A stretch of DNA of 64,000 bases from Pithys albifrons albifrons (GCF_047495875.1 NC_092497.1:8516688-8580687); one strand, 5' to 3'; positions 49,931 to 63,887 are shown, numbered from the stretch's first letter. Numbers and translations are program-made. The notes: a model not told the origin generated them from the letters alone.

Positions 49931-52900
49931 CAATTCAAGGAGATACATAATTGCAAAATATTAATTACTGTTTACTTATTATCATGAAGCCAATAGCAAA
50001 ACCTGCTGCTTATCTGCCTCAGCCATGACTCAGAAGGAGGATGATGACTGATCAAGACAGAGGTGTAAAGTCCAGTTAATCCTGCACAGTGACACACATG
50101 TAAGTCTATGTGTGTGCATGTGCCTGTGTAAAGGCACCTGACACAGCAGGAACACAACCAAACTGAGCCACACTCATGTCAAAGCCATGCAAACCAAAAA
50201 TCCACAGGGATGAGCAAGAGCTCACCTTGTCAAAGATCCAGATGGGAAAACGGATGTCTAGTAATGACTCACATGTTTGAAAATCATGTACATGACAGAC
50301 TATGTCTCACAGAAAATTAGAAGAGCCAAAGCTGTAATGAATTAGCATGAATGATTAAAAAGTTGTTGTAAGAGTAGGTTATACTCACAACATGCTTAAA
50401 AACCTCATTGTCAAAGATCTCGAATCCTGCTTGAGGGGCAGAAGGGAAAGAGGCAGGGAGAATATCACCCAGAATGGGAGCACTTGGCAGACAAATTGAG
50501 AGGAAACTGAATTCAGTATTTTGTCATACTGTGCCAAACTCCTTCAGAAAGACAGAATGAGTTTTATGTTGAGCTTTGAATAAGCAGGTGGTCAAAGGAC
50601 TGGAGCAGAGTGGGTATTCCACAAAAAAGGAACCCATAGGTGGTATGCTCTGATTTAGAGATGTTTAGGACTGAGTATGCTGATGGAGCAAAAGAGGTTG
50701 ACTGTATTGGAAAAGTAACAATTCCAGGTAAACTCCAGCAGGCAGATTTAGGAAAGACTCTGAAGAGGGGCGAGGGGCACTGAGCTTGCTGAGGTCTCAG
50801 AGTAGGGGTGAGGGGCTCACACTGCTGAATCTAGTGGAGCTGAGCTTTGCAAGGGGCACTGGGGAAGGGAGGAGGAGAGAGCATGAAAGAAGATGGAAGT
50901 TTTGGTAAAAGTGTGGACTGGGTCCACAAAAAAGAGCAAAGGTTGGATTTGGGAAGTCTATGCCAAGAATGATAAACTTTACATTACAAAGGTTTTCAGG
51001 TATTTACAGGTATCTTCAAATAACCATCTGACCTCAAAGGACCTACCAAATCCCTTAGGCATTCTAGTATCCTTAAACACTTTAAATTGCAGCCTAGCAT
51101 TTACATTGGCATTCAAAAGTGTCTTCCCTGTGAGGGCTTGAAGGAGCAACCTGAAAGATTTGGCTCTTACTTGGCCACTTGCAGAGCTCCAGATGTCTCT
51201 GAGACCTGGTCACTTTCTCTGCAGGTCAGTTCAGATTCGGGGTACGCACTTTGGTAACCTGAGCAGCAATCCTGCTCATACACCCAGGAAAATACACACA
51301 GGGAACCTGGATAAACTTCCCTAAACAGGGCTTCAGGAGAACAAGAATGGTCATGACCTATAAAAGCAGGACCCATCAGTTCAAGTCAACTTGCTTTCAG
51401 GGGTCTTTATTTAATACAAATGACATAATAGTCCAAGGGTCTTATGCATGTTGATGCTACTTGGTAAGGTGACAGATGGGGCAGCTGATGTGCCATGGGA
51501 GCAGATGCAGACCAGAAGTGGGTGCACGTCAATGGTAGTAGCCAGCAGCTCTGTTCCCATGCAGAAGTGTCAGCAGGACCCAAGCTGGAAGGCCATGGGG
51601 CCCTCAAGCTGTTCCCGCTTTTCCATCCAGAGCCCAAAACTGAACAGGTCTAATTTAAAATGTGCAGTGATGAAATGTCCTCTACACACTACAGAGCAAA
51701 GCCAGAGCCCATGTTTTGGTAACTGGAGATGGTGATGCAGCTCTCAGTGCAGCAGTCCTGCATCTCATCCAACATAAGCTGTGGTAGAGAACCCGCATTC
51801 AAGCAACCATCAATCACTTTTGCTGCTGATTTGTGACTTCTGCCTAACTATCCAGGAGAGATGTAGAGCGAACAAGCAGCTCCCATCAGAAAATCACTGC
51901 TGTTCTCTGAGACACAGTGACATAATTACGGCTCCTCTCCAATCTTTGTGTCATGATCTAACTCCTGATTCAATACTCATCTGGGATAAAGAGGTATAGC
52001 CAAAGAAAATATATTTCAGGATGTCTCTGAGATATGATCAGTCTGGAAGGCCCCAGTCTGATGGGGAAGTCTCCTTTTTATATTGCACATAAAAGTTCAG
52101 AGCAATCAGAGTATTTGCCCAGAGCTATTCAGAGACTCAGCAGCTCAAATGCCTTTGTCTGACACATGAGCCAGTGCAGAGATACCTTTTGAGTCTGTAA
52201 TGCCCATTCTCCTCTACACAGATTGATGCCAATGACTCCTGGCTATGGTGGAGTCAGTTTGTGCAGCCTGAACACCACCACATGTTCTGCTGCTGGCTGT
52301 AGTGCTCTCAGGAATGCTTTTTGCAACACTGAATGAATTGCAACACTGCTTTCAGGAGCAATATTCTTCCTTATTGCTTTCAATCATCCCCTTGAGGCTC
52401 TGCTGAGTCTCTTGTGCTGTCAGGATCCCATTGTGCATTTGGGATGAGCTCAGCCATTCAGAGGGAACAAACAATTTGAATATACACACATTTTTCAGGG
52501 GTATCATTTTATAACCCTTTCTGTTCTCATCCCTCAGGCCCCTGAAATCACGTATTTCCAAAAGATCTCAAAGAACCAATTTTTAAAGCCTTGCAAACCA
52601 TGAATGGACCCAGATCTACAACAGTGACCCACATTTATTGGCTTGCCTTCTTACAAAAACCAGCAATCTATCTTTGTGATGAGTGCATTTATCAGCTTTG
52701 ACTAAAAATCTAAGTCTTAACAAGTAGAATTTATTATTGCATCATCTTACCAGATCTGTTTCATAACCATGAATAAGTCAGGGTCCTGTCCCACATTAAC
52801 TCTAGTTCAATTGTAAGACCTAAGCCAACAGATTTAATGACTTCAGTATAAATAGGACTAAACTGATAAACCAAAAGAAATGGATTAAAATGTAGGTGTC

Positions 52901-54749
52901 ATGTCCCATGCTAGGCCTGGAATTTAATTCTATTCTGCCTCTTCTGCCTAGAGGTCCTAAGAAGGAACATCCCAGTGCTCATAAACAATACTTACTCCAG
53001 ATGTGGAACTTGAGGTTATGGCAGGTATCTTAAAGAGGGAACTTGTCTGATTTCCCTGATGAATAGAGAATCAAAAATTATGTTGCAGACATCCAGTCAG
53101 TCTCTTACTGTCCAAAAAGAGGCAAAATACATAAAATGGTGAGTCACAGCATCTTCCTGTTTATCCTTCTTTGGACAAGAGGGGGTAGATTTCCATCTGA
53201 GCAACTCAACCCCATCTGCAGCTATTGTCTTATTTGTTCTGGCTCCCACACTCACCACTCTTACACTCTCTCACACTTTCTGCATCATTGTACCTCTTTC
53301 CTAGTCCCTGTGTTTGTGGAACAACTGATCTCTCCTCATTGTAGAGAAGATAAGGCCCCTAACTGCCCTTGCAAGGGCAAAGCATGACAAAACAAGGTCT
53401 TGCCAGGGCACAGATTCAACCCTAGGAGAGGACCTACCTTCAGGGTTCCTGTGTTTCGCAAAGCAGATCTGCTTGTGAGGGCAGACCAGACCTAGTCTTA
53501 TTTTATTAAAAGGCATCTGCAAGTTGTCCTAGACCCTTCAATAAATTGGGATCATGCGAAAATCTGAACCACTCATGCATAGATCCCTTCTCTATCTAGG
53601 CTTGTGCTGCACTGAAAGTTGTGAGGTAAATACATGCCAAAATGAGGAAAGGAGAAAGGAAATACAAGTGGCGTTTTGAAGGTGAGGCCACTTAATCCTC
53701 AACTTTCACCATCTATCAGATCCCACAACTTCCTCCTCTGTGAGATTTCTATTGGTTCTGACTAATGACTTCACTTTGGAAAATGCCTTTGTGTTCAGAA
53801 GGGACAGGACTAACAGCTGCCCTCAGGATGTCAGGTAGGAACTCTCCCTTGTGCAGGTTGGAGAAGGCCACAGCAGAAAAGTCAACATCCACCTTGTTCA
53901 AACAGAACTGTCCTCCAACAGCCTTCCCACCACACTGGTAATATTGGATCCTGTGTGGCAGTAGAGGAATAAAGACAGTGGGCTCCAAAGAGGAGATTTC
54001 AAACATGGATCATGGGTTTCAACAAAAGGAATTATCAGCAAACATAGAGAACTGACCCTAGAAAAAAGAAAATCTAAGTCAGCCCTGCAAGTGCAAGGGA
54101 TACAAGGTGCTGCCAGAGGATGTTATGGATGTGTTTACTCACCACAAGAGACCAATTAGTTCGTCGGAAAGCATTACTGCAAGTCAACCAATGTAATAAT
54201 TGACCATATGCAAAAGCTAATTCATTTCAAACGCAATAAAAAGGGTTTGCTTAACCCAGCCATGAAGGTGCTTAAACTCAGTCATTTAATTTCATAAGCA
54301 GGACAGGCTCAAACAGAAGGAGAGAGTGTGTTACTATGTTTCATCTGACAGGTAATAATTTCTTGTGATGTGTTGACTTAATTGTCTTGCAATCACATGA
54401 ACATGCCCTTAATTAACCACACAAAGGCAATCTGTCCTGACGAGCAGGGGAGAGAGGAAGCACAGTGAGAAATGACAGTGACAGCGTCAGATGCCAGCTA
54501 GTGACCTGGGAATCAGAAAGGTATTTTATAACAAATGGAAATGCTGTCCTAGGAGCAATGATTGGCATGACAGTAAGGACCAGGGAGGCAAGGATAAACT
54601 CAGACAGGCTGAAGAATCTGCAGGGGTTAGAAAGTAGTGGGATGTATAAGGGGCTCAGTAGAAGAGGTTCTTGAATTACATTGGAAGCAAGTGGAAGATG
54701 AAGAAATGCAGAGCTGTTCTTTACAGGGGAAAAGAACATACCAGCAAGT
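49931..54749. other. intergenic, no feature recognised
   Basis: No exon, RNA gene or clear repeat recognised. Open frames stay under 100 residues. Confidence 0.5.
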
Positions 54750-55268
54750 GATCCTGGGGTGCATGAGGAAGAGTGTGGCCAGTAGGTTGAGGGAAGTGAT
54801 CCTCCTCCTCCTCTCCTGTGGCATGGTGAGGCCCTGTCTGAGTGCTGTGTCCAGCTTTGGTCTTCCAAGTTCAAGAAAGACACAGAACTCCTGGAGTAAT
54901 CCAGCAAAGGGCTATGAAGATGATGAGGGGACTGGAGTTTCTCTCCTGTGAGGACCTGGGCCTGTTTAGCTGGAGAAGAGATGATTGTGTCTCAATGTTC
55001 ACAAATATCTGAAGGAAAGGTGCCAAGTGGACAGACCCAAATCCTTTCCAGTGGTGCCCAGTGACAGGATAAGGTGCAAAAGGCACAAACTGAAAAACAG
55101 AAAGTCCTGGCTTCCCAGACAGATTGTGGAGTCTCCTTCTCTGGAGATATTCAAAACCCACCTATATGAAACGCTGTGCAACCTGCCCTAGGTGACCCTG
55201 CTCTATAAGAAAGGTTGGAGTATATGATCTCTCAAGGTCCCTTCCAACTCTGTTGTGATTCTGTGGTA
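54750..55268 (+). repeat. CR1 LINE, 3' half
   Basis: Sense CR1 from the end of its ORF2 to the tail: 'atcctggggtgcatgaggaa', 'gagtgtggccagtaggttga', 'gtgctgtgtccagctttggt', 'atgaagatgatgaggggact', 'agtggtgcccagtgacagg', 'caaggtcccttccaactctg' and the tail 'ttgtgattctgtgg'. About 520 nt, the longest CR1 copy in the window. The long minus-strand frame over its start (54413-54907) is antisense to it and not a gene. Confidence 0.95.
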
Positions 55269-56332
55269 TGAGTGTGTCCCTGAGTGAAAGCTGGTACATC
55301 CCACACCGTGCTTCAGATGTAGGAAAAGTTAAACTGGGACAAGATACCAACAACAGAAAGTGTTAATAAGGGCTGGGAGAAGAGTCCAGAATAGAAAAAA
55401 CATGTGTTGAACCCAGTGGGCAGAGTTTGATAAACCAGGGATACTTAAGCAGTCAGAGATACCTCAGACCCATTAGTAAATATTAGTAATTATCTTTGAG
55501 ATTTCTTGGCATTCCCATAGGACTGGTGCAGGGTAAACTCAACATCTCTGTTTAAAAAGCAGTCCCAGGAAGACACCAGGAATCCCATCTCAGTCAAACC
55601 ACCTTCTGTAACCAGAAAGACCCTTGCTTGCCCTATTAACTGATCTGTTTGAAAGTGCTGGAAATGTAATGAGGTGATAATTGCATCTAGGTTGGGTTTG
55701 TTGAGAAGAAAATACAAATCAAACCTATTTCCTGGCAGATTACCTTGTGGTCTGGGAGGCACTGGAAGATGAGATACAAGCCTTGGCAATCTTCTCCATG
55801 AAATCCTAGTACAAAATCAACAGAATACAGCTGCAGTTCTTGTTAAAAAAGATCTGTTATCAGAAACTTTCTACTGCAAAGCCTCCTCTCGAATATGGGA
55901 ATGTCTCAAAAGGATGCGCAGAGGAGCCAGCCCTGGGTGTCCTTTTGGTCTGCACTGATTCCCACTGAATCCCAGACAGTGATTCCCAGGCAATAAAAAA
56001 GGAGCTTTACAGTGAGACTGGGAGGGCCCTGGAGAGCAGGGTCAGGTAGAATATAAATGACTTTAATAAAGTGAACTAAAAGGCTGCAGTACCCAGAGGA
56101 AAAAAGCTGGCTACTGTGTGGGTGGTAAGGACAGGAGAGCCAGAAGTGGGTCATGGGAAGTAATTATTTTGCTCTTTCCAGCACTGGTGGAGCTGCAGCT
56201 GGAGTTCAGTGTCTAGTTACTTCTGAAACAGTATAGTTAAGCCAGAGGGATTCAGGGCAGAAGAAGGGTCGGAGGTTTCCAGGGAAGAAATTTGGTGTGA
56301 GTTGCAACTTCTCGGAGCACAACTCCCACCTG
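55269..56332. other. intergenic, no feature recognised
   Basis: No gene or named repeat recognised. Confidence 0.5.
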
Positions 56333-56755
56333 TTAGAAGACAATCATGTAGACCACAAGCATTGCACACCACAGGAACACTTGAGCAGGGCTGAGGCAGC
56401 CCTGTGAGCCAGAGAGAATGAGGGTCTTGCAGGCATCACCATGGTGTTGGTGCCAGTATTTGTGTTCTCCCAGCTCCAGTATGAGCTGGTATGACTGACA
56501 CCCTTTAACAAGCCCACTCCACGGTTTCATGCCATAATAACTGCATTCCCTGAGGGCTTTGCAAGTTTTTGCTGTGGTTAGGGTAAAACAGCATTGTGTG
56601 TGCAAGGGCTTTGCGTGGGTTTTCTCCACAGAGACCTGGACTTCATGGTTTCCATCAGTCAGTACCCATCTGTAGCATGGGCCTTTCTCCCTATGCTGAG
56701 TCAAAATAAACCCAAGAGTGTGAGGCAGAAGATGCACGTGTTCAACAGCAGGCAT
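56333..56755 (-). other. cysteine-rich open frame, 140 residues, unrecognised
   Basis: An open frame on the minus strand with nine cysteines spread between residues 32 and 130 (for example GPCYRW, TQCCF, KTCKALREC, KGCQSY, DACKTL, QGCLS). A hydrophobic tail, FLWCAMLVVYMIVF, ends at the stop. The sequence just before the ATG (cagcccctgccag) could be a splice acceptor. The in-frame region upstream is open for about 20 codons without another ATG. I do not recognise a family; a weak likeness in cysteine spacing to FGF-binding proteins is not convincing. It may be the last exon of a small secreted or membrane-anchored protein, or chance. Confidence 0.2.
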
Positions 56756-59700
56756 CTGGCAGGGGCTGATGGAAAGCCCACAGGAGCAAGATAAGTAGGG
56801 TAAAGTTAAACCCTGTCAATCCAGTTCGCTGAGTAATGCCCTGAGTGACACAATGCAGGTGATTCAGTGAGGAGGGATGGAAGCAGCAGCCCTCTGTCTG
56901 AGCTCCCACCAGGTCCCTGGTCCCCTTACCACTCCTGATTCTGCTGCCAAGCCCAGCTGGGAAGAAACAGCAGACACCCAGGGCCAGTCTGCTTCCATGT
57001 ACTTATTCCCTGCCCATCACAGCCTTACCTTGTCCTCAGTCACTCCATGCTTAAGGGATCCTGTCAACTGGTAACACAAAAGCATTATTCATCAGCTGGG
57101 AGAAAGGGAAGTTAGCTGGGAGTTTACTTTCACAAGGAATTTTTTTTATGCCATTTTCTCCTCCAGGGGATGACTCTGCAGTTGGCATTGAGTAGGATAA
57201 GCCAGGACCATTATGAAGGATTCACATCTTCTAGGTCTAAAGGATGCTTTCCCAGACTGGTGACCTTCACCAGTCACGTTGGACTGCTACAATAGTTTGA
57301 AGGGGTTCAGGAAGGAGACCTGCCCAAAAGGTGGGCATGCAGCCAAGATTCATACCAACATTCAGGGCCAAGCCTAATGTCATCTGTCCCCGACTTGAGC
57401 CATGTGAGCCACCCACCGCTTCTCCATTTGTTTTACACAGTCTGCACCCAAGTTGCTGCCCCATGCCCCTCATTTTGGGGATGGATCCACCTTTCAACAA
57501 AACCCTCTCAGCCCCAACAGGCCACTTGGCACAAAATTTATGTGGTTTGGTCTCCACCTGCCTATGAAACGGAAGCAGTTAGTACCTCTTCTCAATTCTT
57601 CCAGCTTCTTCCTCCAGCTTGCAGATAGAGCATGTGGGACATCAGCCCCACACCTCCCTGTGCCTGAGTTTGGAACTTTCTTCCTCATGTAGCTAAAAGT
57701 TGATGGTTTTCATTGTTAAACTGGAAGAGAAAAATCATCCCTACCCACCCAGCTAGCATGACTGTTAGAATTTCTGTGAACTGTTGAGCTAATCAGGCCC
57801 ACTCCAACTTTTGTCCTGTTCTCCTTGCTTAGCCTAGCACCTTCCTCCACATCCCACACAGGGGCAGGACTTGGTGCTGCAAGTCCCAAAGTCTCCAGCA
57901 AGTTGTTAATGGCGCACACACACACACCCCACACACCCACTCACACCCACACTCCATCTCAATTCCTCCTGCAGACACACTCCTACTACTCACAATTCCC
58001 AGGGAAGCCATAATCAGCCATGTCACTTTGTCTCCAGCTCCATCCAGTAGCGAGTGGCTCAGTGATGTTCCCGAGACCTCCGACCTTCACAGCACTGGAT
58101 CCACCAGTACCTGGCACTCCCTGCATCTCCGGTGCTAAGCCCTGCCCTTGCTGAGCCTTTTGGGACCAGTCTGTGCCCAGCTTTGGGAAAACTGGGGCAC
58201 TGCTGTGAGAGGGTTAAAACCCTACTCCTTCTATATTGGTGGGGAATTTTAGAAACCATGTGGAATTCAAATGACTTTGTACCAGGGTGGACCAGGAAAC
58301 CCAGACAACCAGAGGCAGTTTGCTGTGTGGTAGAGGAAGCTCTCAGCTATTTTCCACCTCCTGTCTGAAATGCTACTGGACTATGTAGTAATTTAGATGC
58401 AAAGCAACAGATCAAGACATTCATCTGAACTTGATCACAAGCCAGAAAACATAATTTACATGCAACTTATAAACATGCTTTACAGAGCTGGTTGTAAAAC
58501 CAGGGACCCTTCAGTCCAGAAGGCAAAGAAACAACTAATGTCTTCTTATGGGAAAGCAACTCCTACACATACAAGACATCATATTTAGTGTAGACCCAAC
58601 ATCTACATGAGGGAAACAAGCTTTGTAATATATTTGTGTTATTCAATGAGACACTATTGTGCAAGAAATGCTATATGGCTTGTTGGCTGGGAGCAAAGAC
58701 GTGGGAGGGTGTTATTAGAGCCATTTGAGACATTAGCTGTGTCAGAAAAACACAAGCCTACATTCTGCTTGAGAAACATGCTGATCTGAGAAATATGCAC
58801 TTTGAGAAAAGCAGCAGTTGAAGGATGGGCAAAAGCCACTGCAGATTTTGTATGAAAATTTTGTTCTCCTAGAGTTACTTTCTATCTCCTAAATACCTCA
58901 AGATTAGAGATGCCTGGAGAAGTTTCTGTGGATGTTGGTTATCTTTCTGATTCAAGACTCTAACTAGCCTTGGTTATTCCTTAACTGATCGTGATGAGAA
59001 AACTCTTTGAAGAAGTGTTCTGTGGATTTTTTTTTCACCTAGTACAAACCTTTGTGTAATTATCTCTTCCTTGCCTTTCTATGTAAATCTGAGAGGGTTT
59101 ATGTTGCATATGGCAAACTCCCATATTGTCAGCATGACAACTCCCAGAGTAGTAGTACAGAGTATTCACAATATTTGGAAAATATTTGTTTGGCAGCACA
59201 TGGACAAGTTCTGTAGAAAATTCAGAAAGACTTGAAGAAAATTAGGCTCAAAAGATAGATTTTAAACAAGAAATTAAGTCAAGACTTTCAAGAATTAGTG
59301 TCATTGAAACGACCCCTTGCATGAGGGAGAACTGTTACACACATAGCAAAGTTTATCTACGGCAACATTTTGACTCCTGCAAGACCCTGAATAGTCTAGA
59401 ATGACACCTCACCACACTGAAATTCATTCAGATTATTTCTCAATTTACAGCAAACAGACGAACAAAAGTAGTTTTTTTCTAAGAACAGAAGACTCCACTA
59501 AGCCAAAGCTGAAAATTTCAACAAGTGAACCTCATAGGGACTGACTCATTGCAAGGACAGAGAAGCAACACAACAGCCTGCTTCAAATCCAGACAAGTAT
59601 AAAATAATTGCATTTTCATTCTTATTTGGGTCTCTGAATAGAAGTGATCATAAAAAAAAAACCTGAATTCAACACATAAATATGTCCTCTATCCTCATCC

Positions 59701-61499
59701 CTCACCACTCATCACACCCTCTCTGTAAACAACATCAGCAAAACAAACAACAGAAATAAAAGAGTATAACACTTAGCACAATTGGCAGACTCAGCAAAGT
59801 TCCAGCAAAATGACATATCAGAGGCTTCTGTTCTCTGGGTGGGGCAAAGCATTTAAACCACTGCCCACAAATCTCATTGTCACCTTCATAGAAGTTAATG
59901 GATTTTTTAAACATTCTCATTAATTCAGCATATCCCTGCTTATCCCTGCTAATCTCATGATTGGGACATTTTCATGAAGATGAAACACAAACAAAATTTC
60001 AATGGGAAAGAAAACCAGTAGGATTTGATCGTGCTTTGGCTAGTTACTGAGATCTCAAGACAAGTCTTTAAAAGACTTCTGAATAATAGGCTTAGAGGAC
60101 TTCTTTGATTTCATGGGACTTATTCATAGCACCCATGTTTGTCCATTCAGCCTAAGAGTGTATCCTTGTCATGCCCATAAGGACCTTCCTACAAGGAAAT
60201 GGTACGACTGCCTGTGAAGCCTCTTAGCTACAGCTAATACTTGCAGCAGCTCTTCTACTAATTTGGGCAGAAGCGTGAGCCTGTTTAGAGCTGTAATCCC
60301 TGCAAGGCCTTTCTGCAAAGGGATTGCAGTTAGGATGAAACATACCTCATTCTCTGTTTATTTTAACACCCTATAAAATACCTTTGCCTTTGATTATATT
60401 GCCCTGCAAGTCCTGGACAAAGACATCCAGGAAAACCTCTGGAGTGGAAAGCCCTTCTTCACAAACCACAAGTGATAGACAGTATGTTAGGAAAGATAAG
60501 GCAGCACATGTCAGTGCCCAAAGTGGTGCCCACAGTGAGGTGAGATGCATTTTCATCAGTGCTATGGAGCTAAAGTGGGTCAAGGAGTTACTGCATACCA
60601 GAGACAATGACTGCCCCACTTTTAAACTGTGCTTGGATTTAACAAAGTCTTTTGACACATCAGTCCACGGTTTCAGAGTCAAGAAGTTTTTAGAACTGTA
60701 AACGGACTGCAGTTAATGGAACTGGAATAGAACCAAAATATCAAAGCAAAGCCCCTGCTCCTGCACTGCAATTACAGAGAACCTGAATATGCCCATGTGG
60801 AGTGTGAGTGTCTCACCTCGCCTGGATCATACTCATTAAAAAACCTGTCCTCAAACCACTTTCCAACTCCATCAGCTCTTCCACTCTTTCTCCTGCCTTT
60901 TAGCGAGGCTCTCTGCAAGAAAGAACCACTGCCTCTCTAGAAAAGCAACATATACTGCAAGATTTTGTCCAGTTCTCAAACTTCTCTCCTCTCTAGCAAA
61001 TAGAGGTATTGTGGTGATTAACTGCATCTTTTATTTTCTTCAAGCCACAACAAGTATTTTTAAAGGAATCAGATCCTTGTCAAACAACAGCAGTAGCATC
61101 ACAGCCAAGCTTCCTGGAATTACCTTTTGTCTTGCTGCTACCAGGTAAAATTCAGAACAGTGCAGATTAGTGGAGAGGTGGGTGATGCTAGGGAGGGTTT
61201 GTTTGTCAGCAGTGAAAAGTTGGGCTCAAATCTGAGGCCACTGTATTTGCCTCCCAGAATCAACATGCCAGTCTTGTGATGCAGAATTATAATAAAATAG
61301 ACTTGAGGATGTCTGCCTAGCAATTCGTAGATACCTGGGGCTGGATTAGTGGATGAGTATTGCTCAATATACTTTTACTAATCCAGAAAAGGAAGTGAGC
61401 AGTTAGGTGACAACCAGTTCATTGCTCACTCCCTTCTCAACTGTGTTTATGAATATATTAAATAACAATAACCATAAATCAACACTAGTTAGTTACACA
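56756..61499. other. intergenic, no gene recognised
   Basis: Unique DNA with a CA-rich repeat at 57913-57954. AT-rich from about 58400 on. A very short piece at 60620-60690 translates as CLDLTKSFDTSVHG on the plus strand, reminiscent of the CR1-type reverse transcriptase motif (LDF.KAFDTV), but it is too short to be sure. Confidence 0.45.
57913..57954. repeat. CA-rich simple repeat
   Basis: cacacacacac followed by degenerate cccacac and cacaccc units. Confidence 0.85.
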
Positions 61500-62150
61500 A
61501 TCATAGAGAACCAGGATGCAAAATGACCTTGGGAGAACCAAGAAGGGGTCAGCCCTATCCTTGTGATTACAGGCAGATGTTTATCTAGCCTGTTCTTTGA
61601 GATTCCCATGCTGAGGTTTTCAAGCCTGCCCAGATCACACATTCCAGCACCTAGAGATCTCACTGCCTATGAGATTTCACATCTTCCATTGTCACTGCTA
61701 CAATGCACTCTCCTAACATTCTGTCCCCCCAGCTGAGAGAACAGGCTTTTCCTTCTATTTTATGCATTTAAAAATTGGCACCGGGCACCTTTCAGTCTTC
61801 TCTATGGAACAGCAGTGGTTCAGTATCTCTCACTTCAGTGTTGGACCCTAAGTAAGTTCTTCTACAAGGGCAGACCTTTCTAGAAATATTATATCTGTAA
61901 GCAGCTTTAAAGCATATGGAAACTTGATTTTCTTACTCATGTCTTCCAGATAAGTACAAATAGATCAGAAGACAATAGACCACAGTCTGAAAAACCTCTT
62001 GATCTAGACCAAACAACCCTCATTCTTTGACATGGGTCATGTTCCTCACCCTCCAGTCACTTCTGTTGTATTCCTCTGAACTCTTTCCCACTGGGACATA
62101 GCTGTCCTCAAGGGCAGTGCCCAGAGTTGGCCATATTACTGCCATGTAGG
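61500..62150 (-). repeat. ancient CR1 LINE, 3' part
   Basis: The plus strand carries two blocks of the antisense 3' region of an old CR1 lineage. The first, around 61500-61690, has 'tgtttatctagcctgttctt', 'gctgaggttttcaagcct' and 'cattccagcacctagagatc'. The second, around 61980-62150, has 'gaccaaacaaccctcattct', 'gggtcatgttcctcaccct', 'ttcctctgaactctttccc' and 'gggcagtgcccagagttggc'. Order and strand agree with one element, interrupted by diverged sequence. It is far older than the short CR1 tails elsewhere in the window. Confidence 0.65.
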
Positions 62151-63477
62151 CACACTAACAGGTTGTTTGAACTACTTCATGTTTCCTACATCCTAGGAAT
62201 GTTTAAATTTTTCTTTATTTTTTTGCAATACCACGACTTTTCTTGTGGGCAGTTGATAACTGCAACACCTGCAAAGCCCTTTCTGTGCAGATGCAATCTG
62301 CCTCCTTGTCTGGCTCTTCTCTGTTGGTACAGAGCTCTATTTCTGTACCTGTGCCATCCTCCCTGAAATATATTCCTTCTTTCTGGTCAGAGCTAACAGA
62401 GGCAAAGAGCTGACAGGGCTGGGCACATATGTGGTCTGTAACACTGGGAAGTGGAACTCCATAATGCCAACTGTAAGAAGACAACATTTAAATTATTCAA
62501 AACTTTGGTTAGTCCGGCCCTCTGCAGAGAGACCAGTGATCAGCTACATTGTTTGGGTTTTTTTATTAAATTTCTGCTCCCAAGTGGGAACTTCTCCCAG
62601 GGATCCCCTGGTTCCTTGTGGATGGTCTGCAAGATGCAGCCCAAACAGTGCATGTATCACACCAACCTGGACAAGGAAGGGTGTGTTCGCAATGCCAGCA
62701 CCATGCAGGTCCAGCTATTGTGGGGGAACAGGAAGTTCAGGCAGGGATTCCCAGAAGAAAAAGCAGAAAGTGTGGCTTTCTTAACTCCAGAGCTGTCCCC
62801 AGCACAGCCTGCCTTGTTGCAAAACCTCATCTTAATGCAAGACACAGTTTTGCATTATGTTTCACTGGAACCTGTGAGGTCCCAGTGAGGTGGAGCTTTA
62901 ACATCTGTGTGGGGCTTTGTGCCTCAGCTGCTTGACAGGTGAGGTGGATAAGACAAGTGATGGCATCTCTCAAGAACTGTGACCAGGAAACCCACCAGAG
63001 TTATCCTGGCATTTCATATGCACTTCAGCCAAAGCTGAAATTCAATGCAAAATTAGCAGCAAGGAACAGGGGGATGGATGAAAGGGAAGACACATGAATT
63101 TTCTACAATTTTCACCCTTTTTTATAAAAATAATTAAATCTGGAGAGTTTTGACTGAACATCTTTACTATGAAATGCTCTGACCAGAGTTTTCTGGGGTG
63201 TTTCATGGTCCCTACAGACCGTGCTCCCCAGTGAGACCAGGACACTCCACATCCTGCACAGGTGGTAAGGACAAGCTAATGCCCATCTCATTAAATTGCC
63301 CTCTTTTATTTCTCTTCATGCTGAGGAATATTTTAACTGGCATCAAGGTTCTCAGCTAGTTCAGGTCACAGATTAAGACAGAGCTAGTGTCCATCAGATT
63401 TTCAGTTTATCTTCTTTGCTTTGTATCAGGATCTCCAAATCACTAGAATCTCCCTTACTAATTAGACCTCAGCTGAC
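62151..63477. other. intergenic, no gene recognised
   Basis: Open frames at 62431-62784 and 62451-62888 (plus) overlap in two phases and show no known domain. Nothing else recognised. Confidence 0.45.
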
Positions 63478-63887
63478 AGGCTGAGACAGTTGGGGCTGTT
63501 CAGCCTGAACAAGAGAAGGCTCCAGATAGATCTTATAGCACCTTCCAGTGCTTAGAAGAGGTTCAAGAGAGCTGGAGAGGGATTTTTTGGAAGGGCATGG
63601 AGAGACAGGAGAAGGCAGGAGAGATAGGACAAGGAGGAATGGGTTAAACTGACAGGTGGCAGGTTTAGAGTAGACATATAGAAAAAATTCTGTACTGTGA
63701 GGGTAGTGAAGCACCAGCAAAGGTTGCCCAGAGACATGGTTACCCCATCTCTAGAAGTGGCCAAGGCCAGGCTTGGACTTTTGAGCAATCTGGTCTAGTG
63801 CAAGGTGTCCCTGCCCATGGCAAGGGGTTTGGAACACAATAATCTCTAAGGTCCCTCCTGACACAAACCATTCCATAATTTTATGAT
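63478..63887 (+). repeat. CR1 LINE, 3' end
   Basis: Sense CR1 3' region, nearly complete from 'caggctgagacagttggggc' through 'tgttcagcctgaacaagaga', 'atagcaccttccagtgctta', 'agaggttcaagagagctgga', 'gttgcccagagacatggtta', 'ctctagaagtggccaaggcc', 'gtgcaaggtgtccctgccca' and the tail 'ccattccataattttatgat'. It is of the same subtype as the copy at the left edge of the window (1-166). Confidence 0.95.

Noticed and set aside
54413..54907. 164-residue frame on the minus strand
   Set aside because: Its upstream part is antisense to a clear CR1 LINE, and the translation shows no domain.
62431..62888. Two overlapping plus-strand frames, the second with several cysteines (KMQPKQCMYHTNLDKEGC)
   Set aside because: The frames overlap in different phases, no splice sites were evident and no family was recognised.
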